Shown here: positions 32,357 through 41,312 of the stretch, in pieces
How the letters are laid out: each line of letters begins with the position of its first letter
Numbering within the stretch: position 1 is the stretch's first letter
Source: Ruegeria meonggei
GTDB taxonomy: Bacteria > Pseudomonadota > Alphaproteobacteria > Rhodobacterales > Rhodobacteraceae
Length of the DNA: 64,000 nucleotides
Assembly: GCF_900172215.1 (NCBI RefSeq)
Contig: NZ_FWFP01000010.1
Location: forward strand, 1 to 64,000
Direction of reading: 5' to 3'
Program-made: the position numbers and the translations under genes
The notes under the pieces: generated by a model
What the model was told of the DNA's origin: nothing
Seen by the model: only the letters and a program-made list of their open reading frames with translations
Databases searched by the model: none

Positions 32357-34246
32357 TTGAAACAGACGCCCGACGCACCGCATTCCATTTACGGAGTTGA
32401 GAAATGGGGCAAGGGCCTCATCGAGGTGACGGAGCAGGGCGAGATTGGTCTGCGCAACCCCATGGCACCCAAGGCGGCGGCGATCAGCCTGCCGGGTATC
32501 CTGAACGATCTGGATCAGCGCGGCATCAAGGCGCCAATGATCCTGCGCATAAGTTCTTATCTGGAACATGAAATCGCCCATATCAATGATAGTTTTGCCG
32601 ATGCGATTGCCCGCACCGGATACAAGGGCAGCTATCGCGGTGTGTTCCCGATCAAGGTGAACCAGCAGGCGCAGGTCATCGATCGGATCGTCGAGTTCGG
32701 CAAGAAATACAGCTACGGGCTTGAGGCGGGGTCGAAACCCGAGCTGGTGATTGCCCTGGCTCATCGACTGGCACATGAAGCGCTGATCGTCTGCAATGGC
32801 GTCAAGGATGCGGAATTCATTCAACTGGCCATCCTCAGCCGCAAGATCGGGTTCAATACGGTTATCGTTTTGGAAAGCCCGAAAGAAGCTGACACAGTCA
32901 TCGAGGTCTATAACGAGCTGGGCATTGAGCCTTTGATCGGCGTGCGCGTAAAACTGACCAACCAGATCAGCGGCAAGTGGGAAGAAAGCTCGGGCGATCG
33001 TTCCGCCTTTGGCATGAATACGGATCAACTGGTTGCCGTGGTGGACAAACTGAAAGCAGCCGGCCTGTTGCATTGCCTGAAATTGCAGCATTCGCACCTT
33101 GGATCGCAGGTACAGGACGTCAACGATGTGCGCCGCGCAGTGGGTGAGGCCTGCCGCTATTACACCGAGCTGACACGCGAAGGAGTTCCACTGACCCATC
33201 TGGATCTTGGTGGTGGCATGGGCGTTGACTATACCGGAGAGAAAAAGGCGGCAGAAAACTCGATCAACTACACGGTCGAGGAATACTGTGCCAACGTCGT
33301 GGAAACCGTGGCTTACGCAATGGATGAGGCCAGCGTGGCCCATCCGACGCTGGTCACTGAAAGCGGCCGCGCGGTGGTGGCGACTTCTTCGATGCTGGTG
33401 TTCAACGTGCTCGAAAGCACGCTCTATGACGCGCCAAACGGCCCCGAGGTGGAACCAGAGGACCATCACATGGTGTCGGACCTTGCCGCCGTGCACGGAT
33501 ACCTCAGCAGCGACCGCCTGCAGGAATGTTGGAACGACGCCAGTTTTTATCGCAACGAGCTGCGCGCCCTTTTCCGGCGCGGCTATGTCGACCTGCGTCA
33601 GATGGCCCGGGCCGAACGCATCTACCTGTCTCTGATGGCGCGGCTCAAGGCGCTGGCCGCCAGCGATGATCTGGACACGGATGTGGACGAACAGCTTGAG
33701 AAAGTAGCGGATATCTATCACTGCAACTTCTCGCTGTTCCAATCGCTGCCCGACGTCTGGGCCATCGACCAACTTCACCCAATCGTACCGCTGCAGGGCT
33801 TGAACCAAACCCCGGATCGTCGTGCGGTGCTGTCCGACATCACCTGCGACAGCGACGGCAAGATTGACCGGTTCATTCTGGCTGATGGCGTCTCACCCAG
33901 CCTGCCGGTGCACTCCCTGCCTGAAGCGGGCGAGTATTTCATGGGCGTCTTCTTTGTCGGCGCCTATCAGGAAACACTGGGCGATCTGCACAATCTGTTC
34001 GGTGACACCAATGTGGTCACCATTGACCTGCGTGCTGATGGTGGCTTTGACTTGCTGCATGAACAAGAGGGCGACACGATCAGTCAGGTTCTGTCTTATG
34101 TCGAGTTCGATCCAACCGATTGCGTTGCTGCCTTCCGTAAAATGGTGGACGAGGCGATCTCAACCGGTACCCTGAAGGCCAGTGAACGAAAAACCTTGAT
34201 GAGCGCCTATCGCGATTCAATCAACGGCTACACCTATTACGAATAA
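32357..34246 (+). CDS. speA: Biosynthetic arginine decarboxylase
   Basis: The 629-residue product is a SpeA-type fold III PLP enzyme: GVFPIKVNQQAQVIDRIVEFG carries the PLP Lys (in PIKVNQ), and LHCLKLQHSHLGSQ, LDLGGGMGVDYTG and the C-terminal SDITCDSDGKIDRFI (Cys of CDSDG completes the active site) follow in order. It makes agmatine from arginine. A TTG start is chosen because a stop (TGA) lies just before it in frame and AAGGA sits 11 bases upstream. First gene of a four-gene polyamine operon. Confidence 0.92.
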   Translation: MKQTPDAPHSIYGVEKWGKGLIEVTEQGEIGLRNPMAPKAAAISLPGILNDLDQRGIKAPMILRISSYLEHEIAHINDSFADAIARTGYKGSYRGVFPIKVNQQAQVIDRIVEFGKKYSYGLEAGSKPELVIALAHRLAHEALIVCNGVKDAEFIQLAILSRKIGFNTVIVLESPKEADTVIEVYNELGIEPLIGVRVKLTNQISGKWEESSGDRSAFGMNTDQLVAVVDKLKAAGLLHCLKLQHSHLGSQVQDVNDVRRAVGEACRYYTELTREGVPLTHLDLGGGMGVDYTGEKKAAENSINYTVEEYCANVVETVAYAMDEASVAHPTLVTESGRAVVATSSMLVFNVLESTLYDAPNGPEVEPEDHHMVSDLAAVHGYLSSDRLQECWNDASFYRNELRALFRRGYVDLRQMARAERIYLSLMARLKALAASDDLDTDVDEQLEKVADIYHCNFSLFQSLPDVWAIDQLHPIVPLQGLNQTPDRRAVLSDITCDSDGKIDRFILADGVSPSLPVHSLPEAGEYFMGVFFVGAYQETLGDLHNLFGDTNVVTIDLRADGGFDLLHEQEGDTISQVLSYVEFDPTDCVAAFRKMVDEAISTGTLKASERKTLMSAYRDSINGYTYYE

Positions 34247-34268
34247 CCCCCTGAGAGGAGATGACCCC

Positions 34269-35492
34269 ATGGGCACTTTGAGTGGCAAAACACTGGTTGT
34301 CGGTGCGGGCGGCGTTTCACACGCGGCCGTGCACAAGATGGCGATGAATTCGGACATCTTCACCGAGATTACGCTGGCTAGCCGCACCAAGTCGAAATGC
34401 GACTCCATTGCCACGGCAGTGAAACAACGTGTCGGTGTTGACATCGCCACCGCGGAGCTGGACGCCTATAAGGTCGCGGACACAGTCAAGCTGATCCGTG
34501 AAACCGGCGCTGAACTTCTTGTGAACCTTGCCCTGCCCTATCAGGATCTGGTGCTGATGGACGCTTGCCTTGAGGCCGGCATCCACTATCTGGACACCGC
34601 GAACTATGAACCCGAGGATGAGGCCAAGTTCGAATACCACTGGCAATGGGCCTATCAGGAGCGGTTCAAACAGGCTGGTCTGACCGCCATTCTCGGCTCG
34701 GGCTTCGATCCGGGCGTCACGTCCGTCTTCGCCACATGGCTGAAGAAACACAAGCTGGACACGATCCGCCAGATCGACGTGCTGGATGCCAATGGCGGCA
34801 CCAACGATCAGGAATTCGCCACCAACTTCAACCCGGAAATCAACCTACGCGAAGTGCTGGCCGAAGTCCGCCACTGGGAAAACGGCACATGGCACCACAG
34901 CCCGGCGATGACCCATAAGGTCGAATATGATTTCCCCGCCATCGGGCCAAAGAACATGTACCTGATGTACCATGAGGAATTGGAAAGCCTCAGCACTCAC
35001 TTCCCCGAGATCGAGCGCGCCCGGTTCTGGATGACCTTTGGCGACGCCTATATCACCCATGCCAAAGTGCTGGAAAACGTCGGCATGACCCGCATTGATC
35101 CGGTGATGCATGACGGCAAAGAAATCATCCCGATCCAGTTCCTGAAAACTCTACTGCCCGATCCCGGCGATCTGGGTCAAGAGACCAAGGGCAAAGCCTG
35201 TATCGGCGATATCGCCACGGGCCAGGCCAAGGATGGCTCGGGCGAAAAGACCTACTACATCTACAACATCTGCGACCACGAAGAATGCTTTGCCGAGGTC
35301 GGATCACAAGCCGTCAGCTACACCACCGGCGTTCCTGCCATGATCGGGGCGGCGCAGGTGCTGAAAGGCAACTGGACCCAACCCGGTGTGTGGAACATGG
35401 AGCAGCTTGATCCGGATGACTTCATGGACATGCTGAACGAACACGGACTTCCCTGGCAGGTCCACGAGCTAGACGGCCCGCTCGACTTCTGA
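34269..35492 (+). CDS. Carboxy(nor)spermidine dehydrogenase
   Basis: The 407-residue product is a saccharopine-dehydrogenase-like protein with an N-terminal Rossmann VVGAGGVSHAAVHKMA and family segments DTANYEPEDEAKFEYHWQWAY and FDPGVTSVFATWLKKH. It condenses putrescine (or diaminopropane) with aspartate semialdehyde and reduces the product with NADPH to carboxyspermidine (or carboxynorspermidine). GAGGAG lies before the ATG. Position between speA and the decarboxylase supports putrescine as substrate. Confidence 0.9.
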   Translation: MGTLSGKTLVVGAGGVSHAAVHKMAMNSDIFTEITLASRTKSKCDSIATAVKQRVGVDIATAELDAYKVADTVKLIRETGAELLVNLALPYQDLVLMDACLEAGIHYLDTANYEPEDEAKFEYHWQWAYQERFKQAGLTAILGSGFDPGVTSVFATWLKKHKLDTIRQIDVLDANGGTNDQEFATNFNPEINLREVLAEVRHWENGTWHHSPAMTHKVEYDFPAIGPKNMYLMYHEELESLSTHFPEIERARFWMTFGDAYITHAKVLENVGMTRIDPVMHDGKEIIPIQFLKTLLPDPGDLGQETKGKACIGDIATGQAKDGSGEKTYYIYNICDHEECFAEVGSQAVSYTTGVPAMIGAAQVLKGNWTQPGVWNMEQLDPDDFMDMLNEHGLPWQVHELDGPLDF

Positions 35493-35551
35493 TCCCTCGG
35501 CGCGGTCAGCGCGACCGCCCTGCTTCATCTGGCTAAAAATATCCCGGGGGT

Positions 35552-35571
35552 CCGGGGGCAGAGCCCCCCGG
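35552..35571. repeat. G/C-rich inverted repeat, REP-like
   Basis: CCGGGGGCAGAGCCCCCCGG forms an almost perfect hairpin (one extra C) preceded by a CCCGGGGGTCC stretch. The motif 'GGGGGxCxGGGGGCAGAGCCCCC' type recurs between genes in Rhodobacterales genomes from general knowledge. A smaller hairpin, GCGGTC at 35502-35507 with GACCGC at 35513-35518, comes just before. Together they separate two genes of the polyamine operon. Confidence 0.5.
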
Positions 35572-35598
35572 CCTCTCCATTCAACGGAGATGCTGGTT

Positions 35599-36768
35599 AT
35601 GTCCGACATGATGACCACTCAAGCGGGCGATGCCGGTGCTTTCCGCGATTTCGACCTCAACCGCGTGCCAACACCCTGTTTTGTGGTCGACGAAAAAGCC
35701 GTCGAGCGCAACCTGAGCATCCTCGCCGAGATCGGCAAGCAGTCCGGGGCACATGTCCTCAGCGCGCTCAAAGCGTTTTCGATGTTCTCGTTGGCGCCGC
35801 TGATCCGCCGGCACCTTGGTGGCACCTGCGCCAGCGGTATTTACGAGGCGCGACTGGGTCGTGAAGAATATGGCGGTGAGGTCGCCACCTTCTGCGCCGG
35901 GTACAAAGACGCTGACATCGACGAGATCCTGTCATTGTCCGACCACATCATCTTTAATTCTATAGCTCAAAAGGATCGATTCCTGGCCAAAGCCCAAGCA
36001 GCAGGTGTGCAGGTCGGTTTGCGCATCAACCCGGAGCATTCCGAGGGCGAGATTGCAAAATACGACCCCTGCGCGCCCTGCTCTCGATTGGGAACCCCGG
36101 TCAGGCAATTGACCGAAGAGGTTCTAACCGGAGTCGATGGCCTGCATATGCATACCTTATGTGAGCAGGGGTTCGAACCGTTGCAACGCACATGGCAGGC
36201 CGTCGCGCCCAAACTGGCACCTTTCATGGGGCAGCTCAGATGGTTGAATTTCGGCGGCGGGCATCACATCACCCGCGACGACTATGACCGCGAGGGGCTG
36301 ATCGCCTTCATCAAGACAATCCGCGAGGAACACGCGGTCGAAGTCTATCTTGAACCCGGTGAGGCCGTCGCTTTGGACGCGGGGATTCTGGTCGGTGAAA
36401 TCCTCGACCTGCCGACCAATGGAATGAACCTCGCGATCACCGATATCTCGGCCACATGCCACATGCCCGACGTGATCGAAGCCCCCTATCGCCCCGCCCT
36501 GATGGATGAGGTCGAACCCGGCCATACCTACCGACTGGGCGGGCCGTCTTGTCTGGCAGGCGATGTCATCGGGGACTACACCTGGGACCAACCGTTGCAG
36601 ATCGGCCAACGCTTTGCCTTTCTTGATCAGGCGCATTACTCGATGGTGAAAACCAACACATTCAACGGCGTCCCCCTGCCCACCATCGCCCTGTGGAACA
36701 GCAAAACCGACGAGCTCAACATCATCAGAACCTTCGGCTATGACGACTTCAAGGACCGACTTTCATGA
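35599..36768 (+). CDS. nspC: Carboxy(nor)spermidine decarboxylase
   Basis: GGAG at 35585-35588 fits the ATG at 35599 better than the one at 35590. The 389-residue product is a fold III PLP decarboxylase: the PLP Lys lies in SALKAFSMF near residue 57, HMHTLCEQ and FGGGHHITRDDYD follow, and the GGPSCLAGD motif supplies the catalytic Cys. It decarboxylates carboxyspermidine to spermidine. With the preceding dehydrogenase it replaces SpeD/SpeE. The stop overlaps the agmatinase start. Confidence 0.9.
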   Translation: MSDMMTTQAGDAGAFRDFDLNRVPTPCFVVDEKAVERNLSILAEIGKQSGAHVLSALKAFSMFSLAPLIRRHLGGTCASGIYEARLGREEYGGEVATFCAGYKDADIDEILSLSDHIIFNSIAQKDRFLAKAQAAGVQVGLRINPEHSEGEIAKYDPCAPCSRLGTPVRQLTEEVLTGVDGLHMHTLCEQGFEPLQRTWQAVAPKLAPFMGQLRWLNFGGGHHITRDDYDREGLIAFIKTIREEHAVEVYLEPGEAVALDAGILVGEILDLPTNGMNLAITDISATCHMPDVIEAPYRPALMDEVEPGHTYRLGGPSCLAGDVIGDYTWDQPLQIGQRFAFLDQAHYSMVKTNTFNGVPLPTIALWNSKTDELNIIRTFGYDDFKDRLS

Positions 36769-37607
36769 GCATTTTCCTCGACAGTGAACTGACCGCATCT
36801 GAACGCTCAGAAGACGCCCGGTTTCGCGTGATCCCAGTGCCACTGGAACGCACCGTTTCTTATGGGTCCGGTACCGCCAAAGGCCCCGAGGCAATCATTG
36901 AAGCCAGCAACGAGTTGGAACGCATCACCGGCCACGCCGAGCCATGCGTCGAAGGGATTTTCACCGAAACGCCCGTGGATTGCGACGCCGCCCTGTCCGA
37001 GATCATGGAACGCCTCGCCCAACGCACCGAGGCGGCGGTGCGGGCGGGCAAGGTTCCGGTGACATTGGGTGGAGAGCATTCGCTCAGCTATGGCGCGGTC
37101 ATGGGCGTAGCCCGCGCATTGGGGCAACCGCTCGGCATCGTCCAGATCGACGCCCACGCAGACCTGCGCAATGCCTATCAGGGTGAGAAACACAGCCATG
37201 CCTCGGTCATGCATCTGCTGGCTGGAGAAGGCGTCCGACTGGCCCAGTTCGGCGTGCGTGCCTTTTCAAGCGAAGAGGCACAAAGCCGCGCGAAAAACCA
37301 CGTCTTCCACGTCGACGCCGAGGACTTGGTCACCGGCAACATCCACGCAGTCGACCTGCCCGAGGATTTCCCCAAGCTGGTCTATGTCAGTTTTGATGTC
37401 GATGGGCTGGACCCGGCTCTGATGCCCGCCACCGGCACTCCGGTCCCCGGAGGCTTGGGGTATTATCAGGCGCTGCGCCTTGTCGAACACGCTTTGAAAG
37501 ACCGCAAATGCGTGGGCTTCGATGTGGTCGAGCTGGCCCCCAACGGCAACGCCGCCTGGGATTTTACCGCCGCGCAGATCGTCTATCGCCTGATGGCCGC
37601 CTGCTAA
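36765..37607 (+). CDS. speB: Agmatinase (ureohydrolase family)
   Basis: The 280-residue product has the dimanganese ureohydrolase ligands: GGEHSLSYG (His), DAHADLRNAY (Asp, His, Asp) and SFDVDGLDP (Asp, Asp). It hydrolyses agmatine to putrescine and urea. ATGA overlap with the decarboxylase gene couples them. With SpeA it supplies the putrescine used by the dehydrogenase, so the operon runs arginine to spermidine. Confidence 0.9.
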   Translation: MSIFLDSELTASERSEDARFRVIPVPLERTVSYGSGTAKGPEAIIEASNELERITGHAEPCVEGIFTETPVDCDAALSEIMERLAQRTEAAVRAGKVPVTLGGEHSLSYGAVMGVARALGQPLGIVQIDAHADLRNAYQGEKHSHASVMHLLAGEGVRLAQFGVRAFSSEEAQSRAKNHVFHVDAEDLVTGNIHAVDLPEDFPKLVYVSFDVDGLDPALMPATGTPVPGGLGYYQALRLVEHALKDRKCVGFDVVELAPNGNAAWDFTAAQIVYRLMAAC

Positions 37608-38194
37608 CCCTCAGCTTTTTCGTTCAGCTCCATATGCCCGTCGCCCTTGTTCAACACACGGCGCAGCATCGGCTCAAAGAACTCCAACGGTTTGGTCGGG
37701 TACTCAGGGTCAAACGCTTTCTGATCGTATTCGTGACAGAAGTATCGGCAATCCTCCCAATAGGGGCTATCGCGATACCTGTCGCGGGCGTTGCGGTCGC
37801 CGCCGAGGTGATGATTATAGTAATAACCCTGAAACACGCAGTGATGCTTGAGGATCCAATGGGTTTTTTCGCTGACATAGGGCTTCATCATCGCCGCTGA
37901 CAACTCACCATGATTGTAGGGGGACAGAATATCACCGGTGTCGTGGATCAGCGCGGCGACCACAAGTTCTTCGTCGGCACCATCCTCATAAGCCCGGGTC
38001 GCGGCTTGCAGGCTGTGTTCGTAGCGGTTGATTGGATACGGCGTCCAATCCTCATCCAGAGAGCGGATCGCATCCAAAATGCGATCCGGCAGGGCGGCGT
38101 TATACGCCTCTTCATACTCCATCACGGCGTCCCAGTCGGCTTTGGTCGCCTGTTCGAAACTGGTCCAGGTGGGTTTATGGCTTTTGTCCAGCAT
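37604..38194 (-). CDS. HD-domain protein, PhnZ/TmpB-like oxygenase candidate
   Basis: The ATG at 38194 gives 196 residues. HD-domain metal ligands are clear: H60 (RYEH), H84-D85 (LIHDTGD), H95 (YNHGE), H117 or H118 (LKHHCVF) and D157 before QKAFDP. This set and the FDPEYP end resemble the mixed-valent di-iron oxygenases PhnZ and TmpB, which cleave C-P bonds of hydroxyphosphonates, and their relative MIOX. Length (about 190) also fits. No other phosphonate gene is near, so substrate is open; phosphohydrolase activity is the alternative. It is divergent from a LysR gene that may control it. Confidence 0.6.
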   Translation of the reverse strand: MLDKSHKPTWTSFEQATKADWDAVMEYEEAYNAALPDRILDAIRSLDEDWTPYPINRYEHSLQAATRAYEDGADEELVVAALIHDTGDILSPYNHGELSAAMMKPYVSEKTHWILKHHCVFQGYYYNHHLGGDRNARDRYRDSPYWEDCRYFCHEYDQKAFDPEYPTKPLEFFEPMLRRVLNKGDGHMELNEKAEG

Positions 38195-38259
38195 GGCGCG
38201 GTCCTTTGGCTGATCTGCTGGCCCGAACGTATCGCTGTTTCGGTATTGAAAAAAATGAA

Positions 38260-38281
38260 TTGATTTTATCAACTTGATCAA
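38260..38281. promoter_or_regulatory. Candidate LysR boxes
   Basis: Two short palindromes, TTGAT-TTT-ATCAA (38260-38272) and TTGATCAA (38274-38281), lie between the HD-protein gene and the divergent LysR gene, ending 15 bases before the LysR ATG. They share the half-site TTGAT, so the same regulator could bind both. Confidence 0.5.
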
Positions 38282-38295
38282 AAAATACTGTCACA

Positions 38296-39129
38296 ATGCA
38301 GATCAAAGCCATCGAGACTTTTCTATGCGTCGCCGATACCGGTGGCTTCCATGCGGCAGCTCGCAAACTGAACGTGACCCAAACCGCGGTCAGCGCCCGC
38401 ATCCGGCTGATCGAAGAGGAAACCGGAAAACCCCTGTTCACCCGAGGGGCCGGGGGCACCAGTCTGACTGAGTTCGGTCAACAGTTCCGCCCCTATGCCG
38501 AGCAGATGATATCGCTTTGGTCCTTTGCATCCCGGGATTTGCCTACACAGACGCAAAACCGCACCGCACTGCGTCTTGGCGCACAGCTTAGCATCTGGGA
38601 CCCCCTGCTGGTCGATTTGGCTGTGCAGTTCGAGCTACACTTTGGTCAACTGTTGCTGACGCTCAATTACGACCATGATCTGAACATGGTCGAAGCCGTC
38701 GCCACCCATGTTCTGGACGCGGCATTGACCCATGAACGCCCGCTGGACCCGAGGGTTCAATCCCATGACCTGGGCCCGGAACGCCTGATACTGGTGACAA
38801 CGCCTGTCCCGGTCGACCCTGTTTTCGTCAATCTGGAACTGGGCGAGATCTATCAGGATCACGTCCGCTCGGCTGCGCGGCGTGCCACGGGACAGACGGT
38901 TTTTCTGGGCAATTGCATGATGGCTCTGCGCTATGTCTTGCGCCGGGGTGGAACTGGGTATTTCCCGGAATATGTCATCCGCGATCAGATATTGGCAGGT
39001 GATCTTGCCCCCGTCGCCGGGGCAATGGAACTGTTGCTACCGCATTACCTGGTAACTCGCAAAGGCAGCACTACGGCGGCCGACATTTTGACCTGCCTGA
39101 CCGATTTGCGCAAAGACGATCAGGCCTGA
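38296..39129 (+). CDS. LysR-family regulator
   Basis: The 277-residue product has an N-terminal winged HTH (ETFLCVADTGGFHAAARKLNVTQTAVSARIRLIEEETGKPLF, read in overlapping parts). The usual two-lobed effector domain follows. It is divergent from the HD-domain protein gene with only about 100 bases between, the classic arrangement for a LysR activator and its target. Its stop overlaps the 3' end of lptF on the other strand. Confidence 0.85.
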   Translation: MQIKAIETFLCVADTGGFHAAARKLNVTQTAVSARIRLIEEETGKPLFTRGAGGTSLTEFGQQFRPYAEQMISLWSFASRDLPTQTQNRTALRLGAQLSIWDPLLVDLAVQFELHFGQLLLTLNYDHDLNMVEAVATHVLDAALTHERPLDPRVQSHDLGPERLILVTTPVPVDPVFVNLELGEIYQDHVRSAARRATGQTVFLGNCMMALRYVLRRGGTGYFPEYVIRDQILAGDLAPVAGAMELLLPHYLVTRKGSTTAADILTCLTDLRKDDQA

Positions 39130-40259
39130 GGCACCGCCCCGTTTGCCCCTCGCGATCTGGCCGGCACCAGAGGGCGCCCCGCGATCAGCAGAAAAAAGCA
39201 CGAAATCAGAATGCCCATAATCGCAGGCAAGTATAACAATATCCAGAGCTTTGGGTCATCGATTACCACCGGCGAGACAAAGCCGCGCACACCTTCCAGC
39301 AAGATCAGGATCGTGAAAGCGCCCAGTATCTGAGGCCACAGCCCAAAACGGGAAAAACTACCCAGCATCAGCGTTGCATAGCCCGCCATAGCCACCGCGA
39401 TACAGATGGCAATCCAGGAAAACCGCTGATGTAACTCGTCGATCAGCTCACCCTCGGTAAACCCTTCGGCGGCACTGATGGTGTCGCGGTACTGCAAAAG
39501 CTCAAACGTGGGAACTGCCTCGAGACTGCGTTCAGCCGTGCTGCTGGTATTGGTCAGCGCGGAAATATCGTAGGACGCATCCTCGAACAGGGTCGAGGAC
39601 AATACCCTGCCCTGCTGGTCCAGGCGCAGGGCGATGCCATCCACCATTACCAGGTGAATACCGGCACCGTTGTTGACCAGATAGGCCGTTTTGCTGGAGT
39701 AGCTGACCGGATTTTGCCCGACACGACGGTCGGAAACGAACACCTCATGCAACGTGCCGTCAAGGTCAATCCTACCGATATAGACGGTCACACCTTGTGT
39801 CGGGTGCAGAAATTCGCCCTCATTCAGCAGCTGAGCTGTCACGTCGCCGGCAACTTCGGCTTGGCGCTGTTCCAGCTGTTCAACAGAAGCTGGGCGCAGA
39901 AACACACTGATGACAGCCATCATCAACCCCGCCACAAGGCCGAACAGAAACACCGCGCGCGCCAAGCGCCACGGGCTGGAACCGGTGGCCAGCATCACAG
40001 TCAGCTCGCTTTCGCGGCTCAACCGGTTGGTGGCATAGACCGCAGCAGCAAACACCGCCATGGGCATGACAGTCCGGATCAGTGTCGGCAGGGTCAGCGC
40101 GGTGAACTCCAGAAACACCATGGCCGATTGGCCGCCGCTGATCACACGATCAAACAGGCTAACGGATCGCGTGATCCAAAACACGCCCACCAGAACCAGG
40201 GTGAAAAAGCCGAACAGAATCAGCAGTTGCCGCAGGAAATAACCATCAAAGCGCGACAT
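39120..40259 (-). CDS. lptF: LptF/LptG-type LPS export permease
   Basis: The 379-residue product starts with a YFLRQLLILFGFFTLVLVGVFW span (read in parts), has three N-terminal spans, a periplasmic beta-jellyroll (about 135-270) and three C-terminal spans, the LptF/LptG layout. NRLSRESELTVMLATGSSPW is the conserved coupling helix with the RE-E-LTVMLATG pattern seen in LptF. With LptB and LptG it extracts LPS from the inner membrane. lptG is normally next to it and is not in the window on this side, so this copy stands alone. Confidence 0.85.
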   Translation of the reverse strand: MSRFDGYFLRQLLILFGFFTLVLVGVFWITRSVSLFDRVISGGQSAMVFLEFTALTLPTLIRTVMPMAVFAAAVYATNRLSRESELTVMLATGSSPWRLARAVFLFGLVAGLMMAVISVFLRPASVEQLEQRQAEVAGDVTAQLLNEGEFLHPTQGVTVYIGRIDLDGTLHEVFVSDRRVGQNPVSYSSKTAYLVNNGAGIHLVMVDGIALRLDQQGRVLSSTLFEDASYDISALTNTSSTAERSLEAVPTFELLQYRDTISAAEGFTEGELIDELHQRFSWIAICIAVAMAGYATLMLGSFSRFGLWPQILGAFTILILLEGVRGFVSPVVIDDPKLWILLYLPAIMGILISCFFLLIAGRPLVPARSRGANGAVPQA

Positions 40260-40388
40260 GTAACTCCATCCGTCTGTTCACGTTCCAGCGGACAGTATTC
40301 CATTCGCAGGATCGAGGAAACCGCCATTGAAAGGCACGCGAGAATTTGCGTTGCGAAAGCGCCTGCTTGTTTTGTGATTTCCGGGATA

Positions 40389-40464
40389 TGGCAGGGGCAG
40401 CAGGGTTCGAACCCGCGACCTACGGTTTTGGAGACCGTCGCTCTACCAACTGAGCTATACCCCT
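40389..40464 (-). tRNA. tRNA-Trp (CCA anticodon)
   Basis: Read on the minus strand the 76-base gene starts AGGGGTATAGCTCAG and ends TGCCCCTGCCA. The 7-bp acceptor stem pairs AGGGGTA with TGCCCCT (one T-G). The anticodon arm CGGTCTCCAAAACCG places CCA in the loop, which reads UGG (Trp). The T-arm GCGGGTTCGAACCCTGC is intact, and the 3' CCA is encoded. In many bacteria secE follows this tRNA; here it lies just before lptF. Confidence 0.96.
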
Positions 40465-40607
40465 ATGGTGCGCATCAGATATGCCAGCCGTGCGGCGGAC
40501 TCAAGAGGCTTTTTCATTTTCCACCACCCTTGTGCAATCGACAAACAAGTTGCGCGCGGCGATGAGTTCTATAAGACACGTTTTGGCCAGACCAGGGGAC
40601 ACCATCC

Positions 40608-41312
40608 GTGAGTATCCGCAAAAAGATCGCCGACAGCGAAGCCGTTCTGAACTGGGCGGCGCGGCGTATTGCGGGTTATATCCGGATGGTCAATCGCAAC
40701 ACAAACTGGCAACGCATCGGGTACGAGGAGCTGGATCAGCTTGCCGAACAGGGCGAGCCAGTCATCGTGGTGCTGTGGCATCAACGGCTGGCGCAATCGC
40801 CTTATTTCTTTCCGTTGGACAAGGGGCGCATTTGCTCGATCACCTCAGCCGCGCGGGCGGGCAGCATGGTGGGTCGGGTGCAGCAGCTTTTCGGCATGGA
40901 TACGATTGCCATGTCCAGCCACAAACGCCATGTCGCCCTGTCGCGCGAAGTGCTGGGCAAGATAAAACAAGGCGTCTCGATTGGGATCGCCGCCGACGGA
41001 CCACGCGGCCCGGAACGCATATCGTCAACCGTGCCGCTGATCTGGGCACGAACATCTGGCAAGCGGATATTTGGCATCACCTATTCGGCCAAACACGGGC
41101 GTGAGGCCGGGACATGGGATCGCCTGTTGATGCCGCGACCCTGGCGGAATGAGGGCGTCTTTATATGTCGTGAATGGACTGATCCGGTGCCGCGCAAGGC
41201 TGACGAGGAACAGATCGAGGTTTTGCGCCAAAGCCTGGAGCAGCATATGAACGACATCACCGCCGAAGCTGACCGCATGGTCGGGCGCGAACCCTGGGCG
41301 CCGGAAGTCTAG
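40608..41312 (+). CDS. DUF374 lysophospholipid acyltransferase-like protein
   Basis: A GTG start gives 234 residues. VIVVLWHQRLAQSPYF supplies the catalytic His (HQRL variant of HxxxxD) and ADGPRGPERIS the substrate-binding motif of the DUF374 family, related to LpxL and glycerolipid acyltransferases. It probably acylates a lipid at the inner membrane, perhaps lipid A or an ornithine/glycero-lipid precursor. Its neighbours (lptF, tRNA) do not settle the substrate. Confidence 0.75.
   Translation: MSIRKKIADSEAVLNWAARRIAGYIRMVNRNTNWQRIGYEELDQLAEQGEPVIVVLWHQRLAQSPYFFPLDKGRICSITSAARAGSMVGRVQQLFGMDTIAMSSHKRHVALSREVLGKIKQGVSIGIAADGPRGPERISSTVPLIWARTSGKRIFGITYSAKHGREAGTWDRLLMPRPWRNEGVFICREWTDPVPRKADEEQIEVLRQSLEQHMNDITAEADRMVGREPWAPEV

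Noticed and set aside
40389..40464. Phage attachment site at tRNA-Trp
   Set aside because: No integrase or duplicated tRNA end is seen nearby; flanking genes are housekeeping.
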